The position numbers and the translations under genes were made by a program. A stretch of DNA of 64,000 nt from Diadema setosum (lineage: Eukaryota; Echinodermata; Echinoidea; Diadematoida; Diadematidae), in assembly GCA_033980235.1 (NCBI GenBank), contig CM067062.1:17886301-17950300 (forward strand), in the 5' to 3' direction. Shown piece by piece: positions 1 through 11,346 of this stretch (position 1 is the stretch's first letter; every line of letters starts with the position of its first letter). Below the pieces are notes generated by a model. It was not told the origin of the DNA and did no database searches. It saw only the letters and a program-made list of their open reading frames with translations.

Positions 1-75
1 GAGGTAATTCACGAAAATTTCATGCCGCGAAAGAGGCTGTTGGCTCCAATTCGCGAAATTTCATGCCTCAAACAT
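1..75. mobile_element. Fragment of TA-flanked CTGTAAAAC short TIR element, cut by window edge
   Basis: The first ~75 bases match, in reverse complement, the interior of the complete element at 26216-26426. Both carry a TTTCATGC-GCGAAA segment, then GGCTGT-GGCTCCAATTCGC, then another TTTCATGC. The other end lies outside the window. There is no coding capacity. Confidence 0.6.
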
Positions 76-261
76 TTCTGGATTTATGGTACCTTTACTG
101 ATAATTTTGTTCTTCATGAAGTGAGTAAAATTATCAACCTAAAGAAGAACTGGACAAAAATACTGCATGAAATTTCTTGTGTATTTCAAGTTGTACAGCA
201 TGTTCATCCTTCATACAGATGGAGGAAGGTAAACATCATCAAAATAATTAGATATATACAA

Positions 262-299
262 TTAGATTATAATCATATAAAATTAGATTATAATCAAAC
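262..299. repeat. Twofold AATTAGATTATAATC repeat
   Basis: The 15-mer AATTAGATTATAATC (or a one-base variant) occurs twice within 40 bp and is rich in TAAT homeodomain-type cores. It may be simple AT-rich drift. No function can be assigned. Confidence 0.3.
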
Positions 300-699
300 A
301 ATATTACCTTCCTAAACGCTTTGAGTTAATATCTATGCCGGTTCGTTAAGGTCACATTTTTCTTTCCCCTTCATAGATCTTGGACATGTACTTTCAAATT
401 GTGAATTCATCATGTTACTTTTGCATGATAGCATATAAAGCATCGTATCCTCACCGTTTCATTGTTGCACACCTGTATTTTTTTTTTCATAAGTCCGCAG
501 TCAAGATATATTAGCAGTACCGATTCTTCTTCCGTATTTGAATTTCATTCTCGCATGTCCTTGTTTTTGTTTATGTTGTATTTCAAGGTGTTGCTGATAT
601 TCTTTTGGTATTTTTCCTTTGGTGTCTAAAAACAAGCTTACCACACTATTTCTATGTCTTTTTTCCCTATTCTTTGCAAATATTATATGTGTGTAATAC

Positions 700-830
700 T
701 GTATGTATAATGCTAGCTTGTATTTTCAACCTCTGGGGACCCCTCTAAAATCCAGCCATTGGCTGACGAGGGTGGAATGAAGAGGAGGGAATGGAAAATA
801 AAAACTGAATTGAATTGAATTGAATCATCT
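700..830 (+). mobile_element. Probable LINE 3' end with (TTGAA)n tail
   Basis: An AT-rich stretch from about 540 leads into a moderately complex segment, then GGAAAATAAAAACTGAATTGAATTGAATTG near 795-826. A short pentamer-type tail directly after a unique 3' UTR is typical of CR1/L2-like LINEs, whose 3' ends are short repeats rather than poly(A). No reverse transcriptase remnant lies upstream, so this would be a heavily 5'-truncated copy. The clade assignment is inference. Confidence 0.35.
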
Positions 831-1480
831 GAAATTGCATCTAGTCACTACAAATAATGTTTCTCGTCATGGCTATGGGAAAATAGGAATGAAACAGAAT
901 CATCCAGTGCCACAATATACTCCCGAAGGGGGACGCACACTCCCTCCGGGAAAGGTATTGCATATGAAAAATTAAAGAAAATGCACAAGAACAACAAGAG
1001 TAATTGCACTGGTCTTTTCACATATGAACAGCAATATAATGAGTCATTCTAGGTTCGGTGTTGTGTACTGGTGCTGGTGCTTAAAAGCAAAACAATACTA
1101 GCCCTCCAAAAAAAAGTTTGCGTGTATTGCCAACATCCAACTGGCAAGCATGATTTTAAGCATGTGTCCTTACACGACTCAGGGCTTATCAATCCGTTGT
1201 TATCTCAAAGATAACCCTACAGGCTGTAAGGGTGACACTATCCTGTTATCTTAATCAGCGATTGAAGTGTTTATGGACACGCTATCTCTGCAAACCCCCT
1301 GTCTATGAGCTGCGGGCAAGTCATCCGTGCTGATGCGCAAATGACGAATGTTTTTTTTCCATCTTTTTAATACCCATGAACAGAGAAGGTCGTGGAGATA
1401 TAGATAAGGTCAGCCGTCTTTGAGCCTTACCTACGTCTCGGTAATGCGCATATCTTTCCAACCGCACGACACAAAGACTA

Positions 1481-1917
1481 TAGGCCCGTTCACACACAAG
1501 GGAAAAAGTGCGATTTAAAAATCGATTTTCTTATCGCGATCAAAATTTCGAAATTTTTTCCAGTGTGGACAGAAAAATCTCACTAATTACCGCGATCCTT
1601 ATCGCGATCCAACTCGCACTATTAGTGCGATTTTTCAGAATAATCGCGATTATTTTGCCAAGAGTCGTGTGTGTGAGCGCGATCGAGATTCGGAAATCGG
1701 TATTTTTTGTCCCATCGTTCGTAGCGCGTGCGAAACTCTATTGGGACTGCGGGGTCAGTCTTCGGTCATGCAAGATTCGCGCATGCGCAGTTTGGCCACT
1801 GATCGTTCTTTCCTTGCTGCGAAGTGCGATATTTCCCTGTGTATAAACGGTCGAAAAAAAAATCGAAATTTGGATCGCGATTGAAATTTCGATTTTCGTT
1901 GTTTGTGAACGGGCCTA
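1481..1917. mobile_element. TA-flanked TIR element (GGCCCGTTCACA family), non-coding
   Basis: The ends read TA|GGCCCGTTCACACAC and, inverted, TA|GGCCCGTTCACAAAC, so the TIRs are about 16 bp and TA dinucleotides flank both sides, as in Tc1/mariner-type insertions. The ~433-bp body repeats ATCGCGAT-type words (ATCGCGATC, TCGCGATTA and similar) in both orientations. Open frames inside are not protein-like. I read it as a non-autonomous element. See the finding on iterated-palindrome elements. Confidence 0.65.
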
Positions 1918-1954
1918 GTGTCACTACACAGTGTTCCTAGTTCAGTAACAAGAG

Positions 1955-1986
1955 AAATAGAAAGAGAGATGGATGGATGGATAGAC

Positions 1987-2017
<31 letters not shown>

Positions 2018-2040
2018 CAGATATGTAGATAGATAGAATA
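1955..2040. repeat. (GATG)n/(GATA)n microsatellite
   Basis: Successive GATG units, then GATA and GACA units, run for about 85 bp. They produce the artificial Leu-Ser-Ile-Tyr repeats seen in minus-strand frames. Confidence 0.9.
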
Positions 2041-2910
2041 TCTACATAAGGAAATAGAAAGATAGACAGATAGAAAGCAACTGGATATACCATCCCTCAG
2101 TTTGAATGTGACTGCTGTCTCTTCTTTCATGTGGGATAAATACAACAACAAGAGCTGCCGACATTAAAATTTCATATCCAATACGAAAGAGGTTGATTCA
2201 TGTGGAAACCAAACATGAATGCCATTGATTCGTATGCATATTCCACAGAAAAAAAAAATTGCATGTTTCTGTCATCTTTATGTCTTCATCAATAAGAGGG
2301 GGTTTTAATTGTGAGACATGCAGCGCACACAGTGACTTTGTATGCCTCAATGACTGAATATCAATATCTGTATGCGTGCCTAAGTACACCAGGTGTGCCA
2401 GTAGTGTTTGCTGTTGCTAAAATTAACAATCCATTCACGAAAGCCAACATGGGTTTCTAGAAAGACTGGTGGTGAATTGTCATTTCATAACTGCTGTGAA
2501 TGACGCAAACACACAACAAAGACCATTGCCCAAGTTCATGATGAATCTTATAGAGGAAAACGAATCAATCTAATTCCACGGCATGCAGTCCATGCAAGCT
2601 GCAGTACACATAATCAGATCAGCACCACATATATCTCTTCAGACTAAGAAAACATACATACATCTCAACATTACGTCAATACGATGCACAGATGACGTTG
2701 ACTGGTTTATGCAGTATGCTCCTGTAGGAGTGATGAATGCATATTGTACAAGGCAGCTTCTTCACACGTCTGATATATGTATCACAAGTGACCCATCCCT
2801 CAGTGGCTTGGGTGGTAACATTCGTACAACTAAAAGATGTGCAAGAGCTCCTATTCCTTTCAAATAACCTTACCAACCCTTTGAAGACTGCCAACTTTAA
2901 GATCAAAATA

Positions 2911-3101
2911 CAGTGCACTCCCATTATAACAAACATGGTTATAACGAAATTCTGGTTACAAACGAAGTAAAAATTCAGGCCGCAATATTATCCACTCTAG
3001 GTATTTCTATGTTTATTTGTTCAGTTATAACAAAATTTCAATATAACGAAAGAAAACTGCCATTCCCAAGGACTTTGTTATAACGGGAGTCCACTGCACT
3101 G
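2911..3101. mobile_element. TA-flanked TIR element (CAGTGCACTCCC... family)
   Basis: The left end is CAGTGCACTCCCATTATAAC. The right end, inverted, is CAGTGCAGTGGACTCCCGTTATAAC. Both are bounded by TA (2909-2910 and 3102-3103). The 191-bp body repeats TATAACGAAA/TATAACAAA several times. It is non-coding and is interpreted as a mariner-type MITE. Confidence 0.7.
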
Positions 3102-3103
3102 TA

Positions 3104-5110
3104 AAAGTGCATATTCTCAAGGAGTTATTCATCACACTCGGCCAGATGAAAGTAAATCTGTGTATTTTTAATCCCACTGAATCAAAATATGAAACAGAAT
3201 ATTAACATAATTGAAAAAAAAAGGAGGAAATAATCAATTGCTTGATAGAGAGATTGTCAGTGTAGAAGAGAGATTGAAATTTCTTGTAAGTTAAAAAAAA
3301 TATTCACCAATTTTTCCCCCTCATATACATCCCTTTTGAATATGTCACCATTTATATTCCCACAACTTCAATTGAATCGACATTTTAGGAACCTCATGCA
3401 TATTCTTCCTCCTTCTCATAAAGTGAACAACTTTCAAGAGTGACTCTTCCCACATTAATTGTGACCATGCATTTGCTTGCTGTCTCCTTGAACCCTACTT
3501 GCACCATCTGACCAAAAAGCTCTTCTCCATTTCTTTGTGCTTAAAAGGATACTACTGTGCAATGGGATGAAAAAGAAAAAGAAAAAAAAGAAGGAAAATG
3601 CATATGGTAACTTGGGCTTTCATTAACTCGAGGGGGGGGGGGGGTCTTGCTGCAGGTGGTTTTAGGTGGGCTTTCTGTCGGTCAGCTAAAATCCAAAGTT
3701 TCCTTTGTTGCAGCTATCCTCAATACTCCTATGGAAAATATTTTCAAATGAATCTTGAGATTCCACTACAGTATAAATGACACAAGCTGCCAGACCTATT
3801 CCAATGGGACTAATGGAAATATTATGCCTGTTGTTAGAAACACTGATGTAACAACAGACATGTTTTTGGAAGCATATTTTGAAATCCTCAGCCGGCCAAA
3901 TACCTCAGGAATCTTGTCAATCAGCCATGCAAAACAGCACTCCATCAGATTACTTGGAGATAATAATACAGCTCAAAGTTCCTTTCTCTTCTCTTCTCTT
4001 TCATCATCATCTTTTGTTGTTGTTGTTTTTTTCTATAAAAGCTGATGTGGGAGCTGCCAATGAATACCAAGGCTATGATATCATCATATCTGCTGTGTTG
4101 TTCTCTTACATGGGAAATACATGGGAAACAAAACAAGGTCAAATCCTTTTTTTTTAATCATTTCTATGCATTATCTATTTTATAGATGAACTGCAGATGT
4201 CGCAACACATGGTGTTCATGTTGTATACACGCAGCGCTTCAACCAACTTATCCATACCTCATCTCTCTCTGCTCTCCCTATATCTCTTTCTGATTCAAAG
4301 TTGGTAAAAACTAGAAATCCATGTTCAAACAATGTCTACAGAGTACTGCAGTTTAACATCACACGGCCACTCATCACCATGGAAACTGGCTCTAAATGAC
4401 CTTATGTAACCAGATATAGCCTGGCTCCAATCTACTGCCTGAAGCCTTGTGCAAGGATATTTTGTTTGGAACCAACACTAAGCTGCAGCAGAAAGCAGTG
4501 ACATCATCATTTCGGTACAAGAAAAGATGATATGATGGTTGCTGCTCTTGGGGCTATCCACAATAACATACTATAGAAAGTGCAAATGAGTACCATCTCA
4601 TTATAGATAGGTCCTGAATAAAATACCTCTGGCATAGAAAACACATGATTCTCTGAACAAGGAAAATCATAGCTACGAGGTGCCGTTCAAGAGATCAACT
4701 TATGAGTTTTCTGGGAATTTAAGTCGACTCAAATTCAACGTACACACAAGGCTTACATGAAATCTTTGAATATTGGAAAAGAATAAGATATGAGAAGAAG
4801 ATAAGAATTTCACACCTTGCATATTCCCAGTTTGACAGTTATATATATATATATGAGTATTAAGATGTCAGCAGTATGTTCTCAACTAACCACATACCTC
4901 ATCACATCACCAAGGAATTGTACAATCATTGAATGAGACAGACACAACTAACTCATTCCCCACTGGGGGCTGAGTGGTCGGCCGGACGACCATCAGGGGT
5001 TTTGCCAGCGGCTTTAGCTCAGCTTTGTACACAGATGCAGTCAACCGACGGCAGCAAACAGGCATGTATGTATTGATGGATGAGAATGCTGCATGTTTGA
5101 TGAAATGAGT
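3104..5110. other. AT-rich non-coding stretch
   Basis: I see no protein-like frame here. It holds A and T tracts, a 13-base G run at 3632-3644 and a short (AT)n at about 4841. The longest frames (60-96 codons) are unstructured and come from low-complexity sequence. Confidence 0.5.
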
Positions 5111-5118
5111 CATACTAC

Positions 5119-5350
5119 AAGAAGGGGGGAAGAGGGGGAAGGGGGGAGGAGGAAGGGGGGAGGGGGAGGGGGAGGGGAAGGGGTATAACACAGGCCAAGG
5201 ATTTGGGGGTGGGGAAAGAGGAAGAGGAGCGAAGATCGAGGAAATGAACAGAGATAAGAAGAGTTAACAATTTTGGAATATTTATGACGGTAAAAGATGA
5301 AAGAAAAGAGAAAGGGAAAGCAAGTGAGAAGAAAATAAGAGGAGAATACG
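5119..5350. repeat. Polypurine tract with G-rich core
   Basis: About 230 bp of the + strand is nearly all A/G. At 5124-5182 there is a core of repeated GGGGGA/GGGGAGG blocks that could form G-quadruplex or triplex structure. The 159-codon minus-strand frame over it is a low-complexity artefact rich in Pro, Ser, Leu and Phe. Confidence 0.75.
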
Positions 5351-5639
5351 AGCAGCATAGACTACATGGAAAACATATGAAGAATTTGAAAAGAGTACTA
5401 TAGACAATTACAAGGAATGTATGAGGACAAAACTCACAGGCACAAACAAACATAAATGGAGAGACAATAATTATACACAAATACACACAGAGAACAGAAT
5501 AATGTGTCACAGACCTCATGAAAAATGAATATACTACACTATGTGGACTGTATGAAATATACCACACTATGTGGACTGTACAAAATGAAAACAATTCAAA
5601 TCATTTAGAATGGCAAGTATGTTAGAAAAAGAGAGAGAG

Positions 5640-5735
5640 AATGACAGACAGACAGACAGACACACACACACACACATACATACACACACACACACAATGA
5701 CACTGACACACACAACGCACACATACACACAGAAA
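5640..5735. repeat. (GACA)n and (CA)n microsatellite cluster
   Basis: GACA repeats pass directly into CA repeats with CATA interruptions. Simple-sequence DNA. Confidence 0.9.
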
Positions 5736-6042
5736 TGGTACAAAGTGCTAGACGGAGGGACGGAGGGAGGAACTGTGTTTGATATGATCAGGAGGGGGAG
5801 CTCTTTACAGAACGGGAAGGAGTACGTGAAACCAACTCGGGGTATAAAAGAGTCACCCCAGTGATGGCGGGAGGAGTGTAATTTCGCTCTGGAAGAAGGA
5901 GCGTAGGTTTCTAATTTGATACCATGGGCAAAGGCGCCATGTACCTTATTTGCATATTTGGTGACATCATCATTTAGTTCTTATTGCACACTAAGAGATA
6001 GGCAAACTATAAAACTATGAAATAATATATACATAATCAATA

Positions 6043-6243
6043 TACTGTAAAAGTGGTTATTTTCGTGCGAGTTATTTTTCGCACTCGGCTGGGTAAGATG
6101 ACTTTGGTGTGTTTTAATTCCATGGAATCAAGATATTTATCAATGGATCATATAATGTGCAAAAATATTCACATTTTTATTTTCGCGCTGGTTTCTGGCC
6201 ACGCAAAAATGTCCACACTGCAAAAATTTCCACTTTTACAGTA
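6043..6243. mobile_element. TA-flanked CTGTAAAAGTGG TIR element, copy 1
   Basis: TA|CTGTAAAAGTGG at the left and CCACTTTTACAG|TA at the right form perfect 12-bp TIRs. The interior has TTTTCGCGC-type words and the shared block CTGGGTAAGATGACTTT. Related copies lie at 32619-32831 and 56687-56877, with a partial inverted copy at 11040-11205. It is non-coding and mariner-like by its TA flanks. Confidence 0.75.
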
Positions 6244-6559
6244 AATGCACATATTATCCATCCATATATACACCTGAAGATCACATCTGTTTCAACAGGG
6301 TATGGAATGGTCGAATTTCATCCAAGAAAGGGTATTAATGGCGGTAGATCAAATTTGCCTTGCAGCCACAGTGCAGGAGAACTTTGTTAATTATTGGGTA
6401 GGATCCAAAAGACGCTTACTGTTGAATTCCATGGTTTCATATATTTATGAAATCATGGGCTATTTGGGAATAATTTGTGAGGTAAATATGAATAATAATC
6501 AACTTCAGTGCTACCGTACACAACTTTATACTCATCAAGATGATAGGATTCACTGCTGA

Positions 6560-6870
6560 ACTACCAGAAATTTTGCGCGTGCTCAGCAGACGAATAGAAC
6601 CCAAGGCAAGGAAGAGACATTTCTGTGTGCTCACAGGAGGCCACAGAGCAAGCTGGAATGGCCATCGGCATCAGCCCCGACGACGAGGCGAACGGCAACA
6701 GACATCAAAACAGGAATTCAACAGGCTCGTAGGCCACAGGCCATTCGGTCTTGCCCACCTGGCCCGCCGCATTACTTCACACGTCCACACCTGCCCCCTC
6801 GGCGCGGTGATTAGATTAGGAATTGAAAACGATTCCAGCTTTTCCACAGGATCAATACATCCCCGCTGCT
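6560..6870. promoter_or_regulatory. GC-richer, high-complexity non-coding block, possible conserved element
   Basis: Base composition rises sharply above the AT-rich surroundings and the sequence is free of repeats. It includes two adjacent GATTA cores in GTGATTAGATTAGG, as bound by Otx/Pitx-type homeodomains. The 124-codon plus frame is not protein-like and has no splice-site support. A regulatory role is inferred from complexity alone. Confidence 0.2.
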
Positions 6871-7249
6871 CCTTGGCCAACAAAGGAGAGAGGCCCACGA
6901 AATATCAATACTAACCCAATTTCCTCCTGCTGAAATATGATAAATAAATACAACAGCCCGAAGAATTTCTAGCCTACATATGAGGAAATGCATCCGTGTT
7001 TGTACACGTTGGTTGTGCAGACAGAGGGTGCAAAACAAAAGTAGGTGAAGGCGAAAGAAATCTTTCATCTATCTGGTCTTGGAGTTGGATAGCCGTAAGG
7101 GTTTCTACTGACCAACGGGAAACAGTTGTATGCGGACATCAGATTTGCGAATATCATAGCCACAGTTGCAAAACGGCTCCACCACATCGATTGCCAGCTG
7201 TCGGATTTTGACTTCACATCGTGTTTGTCAACACAAATACAGTGAGAAT

Positions 7250-7690
7250 GTGACTGTGTTTCATATTGTTTTGATACGACTTTATTAACGATAAATCAGA
7301 CTTAACCGATCTGACCTTCTACAATTCTTATGCCATTATCAGTAATCTACTGAGCCAACTGTCAATTGGTTCAATGCATAAAATGGATTAGATGTCCGTT
7401 GCCGATATTTTCATTCATTGTAAAATTCGGGGCCTGGGAGTGATTCGCAAAATTTGCAAAAGTAACAGCTTTTACAATATATTTGCCCATCCATCTACTT
7501 TCAGATACATCTACATAACTCCTCTACATTTGTACACACCACTGTCTGAGCCAATGTGTTGAATGTTTGTGTATACTATAATATGTGTAATCAGAAACAA
7601 ACACATGCATTGAAATGAAAAGAGGTAATTGTGACGTGGGTGATCATGTACATTAGGACAAGGGATACACGGATTCCATCTTCGCCACAA
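7250..7690. other. AT-rich non-coding spacer
   Basis: I see no coding, RNA or element boundary signals here. Confidence 0.4.
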
Positions 7691-8050
7691 GGTCACCACG
7701 ACTTTGTCTGCCCGCCACTCACTGGTCTCCGCGATATGTAATGTTCATTAAACAATCACGAATGCGAACCCCGAGTAATGGCCTTAGCAGCCACACCTGA
7801 CCGATCCCGTCTTCTGTCCCATCTGTCTTTCGGCTCAGCCAGGGGCTTCTAATAACAGTTTAATTGGATTATTTTTCAATTCCGATTTGGGTGCATTAAA
7901 ATCCCACCTTGAAGTAATTACAGACGCATGCCGCACTCCTGAGCACACTCTTGCCAGGCACTGAATGACCATGTTTTTGGAGTTCACGGTCATATCAAAT
8001 GCAGCCCATTTTCCGACTTCTCTAAAATTCCATTTAAGATCAGACATTGC
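7690..8050. promoter_or_regulatory. High-complexity non-coding block, possible conserved element
   Basis: About 350 bp of repeat-free sequence contains several TAAT cores (TTTAATTGGATTA, GAAGTAATTACAG) next to GC-rich segments. It ends at an (AAAC)n microsatellite near 8065. A weak minus-strand donor (GTGAGT at about 7716) has no convincing upstream acceptor, so I do not call an exon. The regulatory role is a guess. Confidence 0.2.
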
Positions 8051-8331
8051 TACAGAAAAATTAACAAACAAACAAACAAACAAACAGAAAGGTATTGTTG
8101 TATCTGGTAAATAAATCATAACAGTGTGTAGTGAGCAGCTGTATACGATCTACAAACCCTCAGATGAAGTATTTAATTGCAAGTCAGAAAGGGATTTTTT
8201 TTCTTCCATAATGTACAAATATAAGTCATAAGGAATACATAAAAATCAGTACCTTTGCACTGTTACTTAATGCTTAATGAGCTTTTATTTACATTAACAG
8301 CTTTCCACTAATACACACAGGAAGTTCAGTG

Positions 8332-8355
8332 CCCCCCCCCCCCCCCCCCCCCCCC
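8332..8355. repeat. 24-base poly(C) run
   Basis: This is the longest of more than 20 poly(G)/poly(C) runs of at least 11 bases in the window. See the finding on homopolymers. Confidence 0.95.
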
Positions 8356-8359
8356 GGAA

Positions 8360-10040
8360 ATCAATCAATTCAGCTATTGACCATGGGATCAATCAAATGA
8401 ATAATCAATCAATCTTTCAGCCTCTAATAAACAGAGAACTTTTGGGGTTATTGGACTTGTTTTGATCACTATTAGGTACACTGTGCTTACATTGGCTCAT
8501 AAGAAGCCACATACTACATTTAATTGTACATCAAACACACACACAAACACACACGCCAAGCTGGCCCCATCAACATCACCCAATATATCCTAGCTGCTGC
8601 ATTTCTTCCAATGTGTCTGCACTCTCAAGTTAAAATCACATGTGGTACTTGTGACATGGACAGTTAGTCATCTGTGAACCCTGCACTGCATATTTATACA
8701 GCAGATTCTGTAATCATTGTGAGTGGGTTTCCCCCCCCCCCCCCCTCACTTCAATCACACCCTCAATGTGGCAAACCCGCCATGAGAGGGGGCTAGACCT
8801 CTGTAGTGCAGCAGGGAGGATTCGCTCTGAACAGCCAATAAAATTGCCGCACCATGCCCACCTGTATCGCCTTCTTCCACTACTCCACAGAGAACGATTT
8901 GGGGTAAAACACTTTCCTAAATACAAGAATGATAACATTTTCTTTTCTTTTTTCACAGGCAGCATCGATTACATTACAAAAATTCATTCTCTTCTGTTTT
9001 TTAGTATGATGTGAGGGTAAGGTTCAGACAAAAAAAAAAAAAAGTTTAATGGCCAAAATCTCTGTGACATGAAAAAACTGAATATCTTTTGTTGTTGTTC
9101 AATATAGGTATTTTTTAAACAGTTTGTCATCTCATGTACATTCAACTATGTCCAAACTTAAGACTTGAAAACTGCATTCAGATCAAAGCATTCATTTTTT
9201 TCATACTCCCGACTCAATTCTTACATCAAATCATTTTACAACCTTTGATAAAATCAGACTGCTTATTGCATGGCTTTTTGTTCGATCGGAACTTTTTCCC
9301 CATCAGTAACAGATTACTTTACCTTTAAGGTTTATTTCTTCAAGAAATTGCTAATATCACAAATCAGTCGCAAACTATTTTTTTTATGCGTAATAGCAAT
9401 GAGCTTAAAATTATTCAAAACAATATTCAAAATGTGGAACAAAACTCAAGATATAACTTGACAATCTATAATAGTGGAAAATGGATCAAAAGAAAAACAC
9501 ATATATTGAGGATCAAACTGATTGATTGAAGTTTGCTGTACAACCAACTTGCAAATTTATGAACACACCTAATCAAAGGCCACATTCATTTCTGACCATT
9601 TTTTTTAAAGCCTAATTTGCCGATTGGCACATCCACTCGTGTGCCTTCTTTGCCAGTTGGCACAAAATGTCTAGAAACAAACTCTCAATAAAAAGATATT
9701 TCCTAACCCCTCCCCCCCCCCCCCCCATCCCTATTGTATCACACAGACTTCCTGTTAAAGACTCAGGTACTGTTTTTGCCAAAATGGGCTTCCTAAAAAT
9801 TTCCAATAAAGTCAAGTTTGGTGGAATTAGCCCACTGTTATAAAGCACAAAAAAATGAAAGCCAGGTGCCTGGCTACAGGAGGGTTACTAAATACTCTAG
9901 GCACCACAACAAGGGTAACTATTTAGACTAAACTAAAACAACCCCCAACCTAACCCCCCTCCCTCCCCCCCCCAAAAAAAAAAGAATAAATAAATAAACA
10001 AACACCTATAACTCTACAATGGGCGTCCATGAGGACTAAA
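8360..10040. other. AT-rich non-coding stretch with poly(C) tracts
   Basis: It contains C runs at 8731-8745 and 9712-9726, A and T tracts and a short (CA)n. Frames of 62-83 codons are not protein-like. Confidence 0.4.
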
Positions 10041-10043
10041 TTC

Positions 10044-10140
10044 TGTATACGCCGAATATTTCAAGAGGTTTTGATTTTCGCAAATTTTGTTGAGTCAGGT
10101 GCTATTCGGGAATTTAAAAACATGCATAAATATTAGCTCT
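10044..10140 (+). mobile_element. Fragment of TGTATACGCC repeat, copy 1
   Basis: It begins TGTATACGCCGAATATTTC and continues with TTTTCGCAAATTTTG. A diverged second copy starts at 10905 in the same orientation. Boundaries on the far side are not clear. Probably a non-autonomous element or solo fragment. Confidence 0.4.
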
Positions 10141-10904
10141 CATCCTGACAGGAATGTGACATGCATGCATACATTTCTCTGTTCAGAAGTGTACTTCACA
10201 ATCGAAAATTTAACCACTCGCGAAATTGATGGGACATCCCAATCCACATAAAATTAGACTCACTACATATGTGACTTTATCCACAGTATCATATGCAATG
10301 CAAACTGAACAGCGGAGTACTGTGCCAGAATATGCTGAGAAAAGAACCCCGCAGGATTACTTCATTATAGTTGGCCAAACATACGAAAGGGGTAGGCCTA
10401 TAGTTTATAGATTTTGTTTGCATTAGTTATGGTTAATAAGCATGAAGTACTACTAAATAATGAATGCTTCTTTTTTTTTCAGGCAAAGTATAGCCAAACA
10501 GCAATGCAAGAGAAAAGCATGACATCTGTATGGGATTGTTCAGTTAGGTGCTTCCTGAAAGTAGGAAAAAAAAATTCATAGAGAGAGAAACTGATAGGTA
10601 ATAATCTACTTAGGAAGTTTTGATATGAATGATTGTAGCGGATTCTTTGCATTCCATGCTTGTCAGTCAACTCTCCCCAGCTTCCCTTCTAGACCTCTCC
10701 TCAAGTTTCCTGTTTTTCAGCACCATCACATACAGTCAATGCACAGTTTTCTTTCCTATACTTGCTACAATCACATTCAAAAAGAGTGCTCTGATAACAC
10801 ATGCATAGCATGTATTCACACACCTGCATGTGGATTACAAGTGCGTGCGTGTTTTCAAGAAAGACACGAAAGACAGCAAGATGAAGACCGACTTGAAATT
10901 AGCT

Positions 10905-10990
10905 ATTGTATACGCCATATATTTAGCAAGTCTAAATTTTTGCGAATCGGGACTTCCCGACGATTCCACGAGTGGTAAAATTCATGATCG
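10905..10990 (+). mobile_element. Fragment of TGTATACGCC repeat, copy 2
   Basis: TTGTATACGCCATATATTTAG followed by TTTTTGCGAATCGGGA matches the order of blocks in the copy at 10044. A small internal hairpin, TCGGGACTTCCCGA, follows. Confidence 0.4.
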
Positions 10991-11039
10991 TGGAGTAAAG
11001 GACTGAACGGAGAAATGTATAAGTGCAAGTCACATTCAT

Positions 11040-11205
11040 ATAAGGACAATGAAAATGTAAGCACGCAAATATTTTTGCTTGCTGTACGGGCCTATGTTCC
11101 AGAAGTTCACGTCTTGATTAGGCGGGATGGAAAACATGCAAAACTGATCTTATCCAGCTGAGCGCGAAAAATTACTCAAGCCAAAATATCTACTTTTACA
11201 GCAGT
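11040..11205 (-). mobile_element. Partial inverted copy of CTGTAAAAGTGG element
   Basis: Read on the minus strand it starts GCTGTAAAAGTAGATATTTTG and shares AATTTTTCGCGCT-AGCTGG-TA with the copy at 56687. The far end has decayed. The L1-like A tail begins only ~25 bp away at 11230. Confidence 0.5.
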
Positions 11206-11229
11206 TTAAGCTTTCAAAGCAAGTGAAGG

Positions 11230-11254
11230 TTTTTTTTTTTTTTTTTTTTTTTTT
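11230..11254 (-). other. LINE poly(A) tail
   Basis: Twenty-five uninterrupted T's on the + strand form the 3' A tail of the minus-strand LINE. AATAAA lies 15 nt upstream, a normal polyadenylation distance. The unbroken length suggests a fairly recent insertion. Confidence 0.85.
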
Positions 11255-11346
11255 CCCCTCACTGGGATATTTATTATTCTCTTTTGTAATACATCATATT
11301 TCAAATAACATCATATTTTTTCGAATTCAATACAATATAATATACA

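Noticed and set aside
5115..5594. 159-codon minus-strand frame rich in Phe, Ser, Pro and Leu
   Set aside because: It arises from the polypurine tract and low-complexity flanks; no domain or start context.
6540..6914. 124-codon plus-strand frame
   Set aside because: Arg/His-rich, no recognisable motif, no splice sites, and an overlapping minus-strand frame of similar quality.
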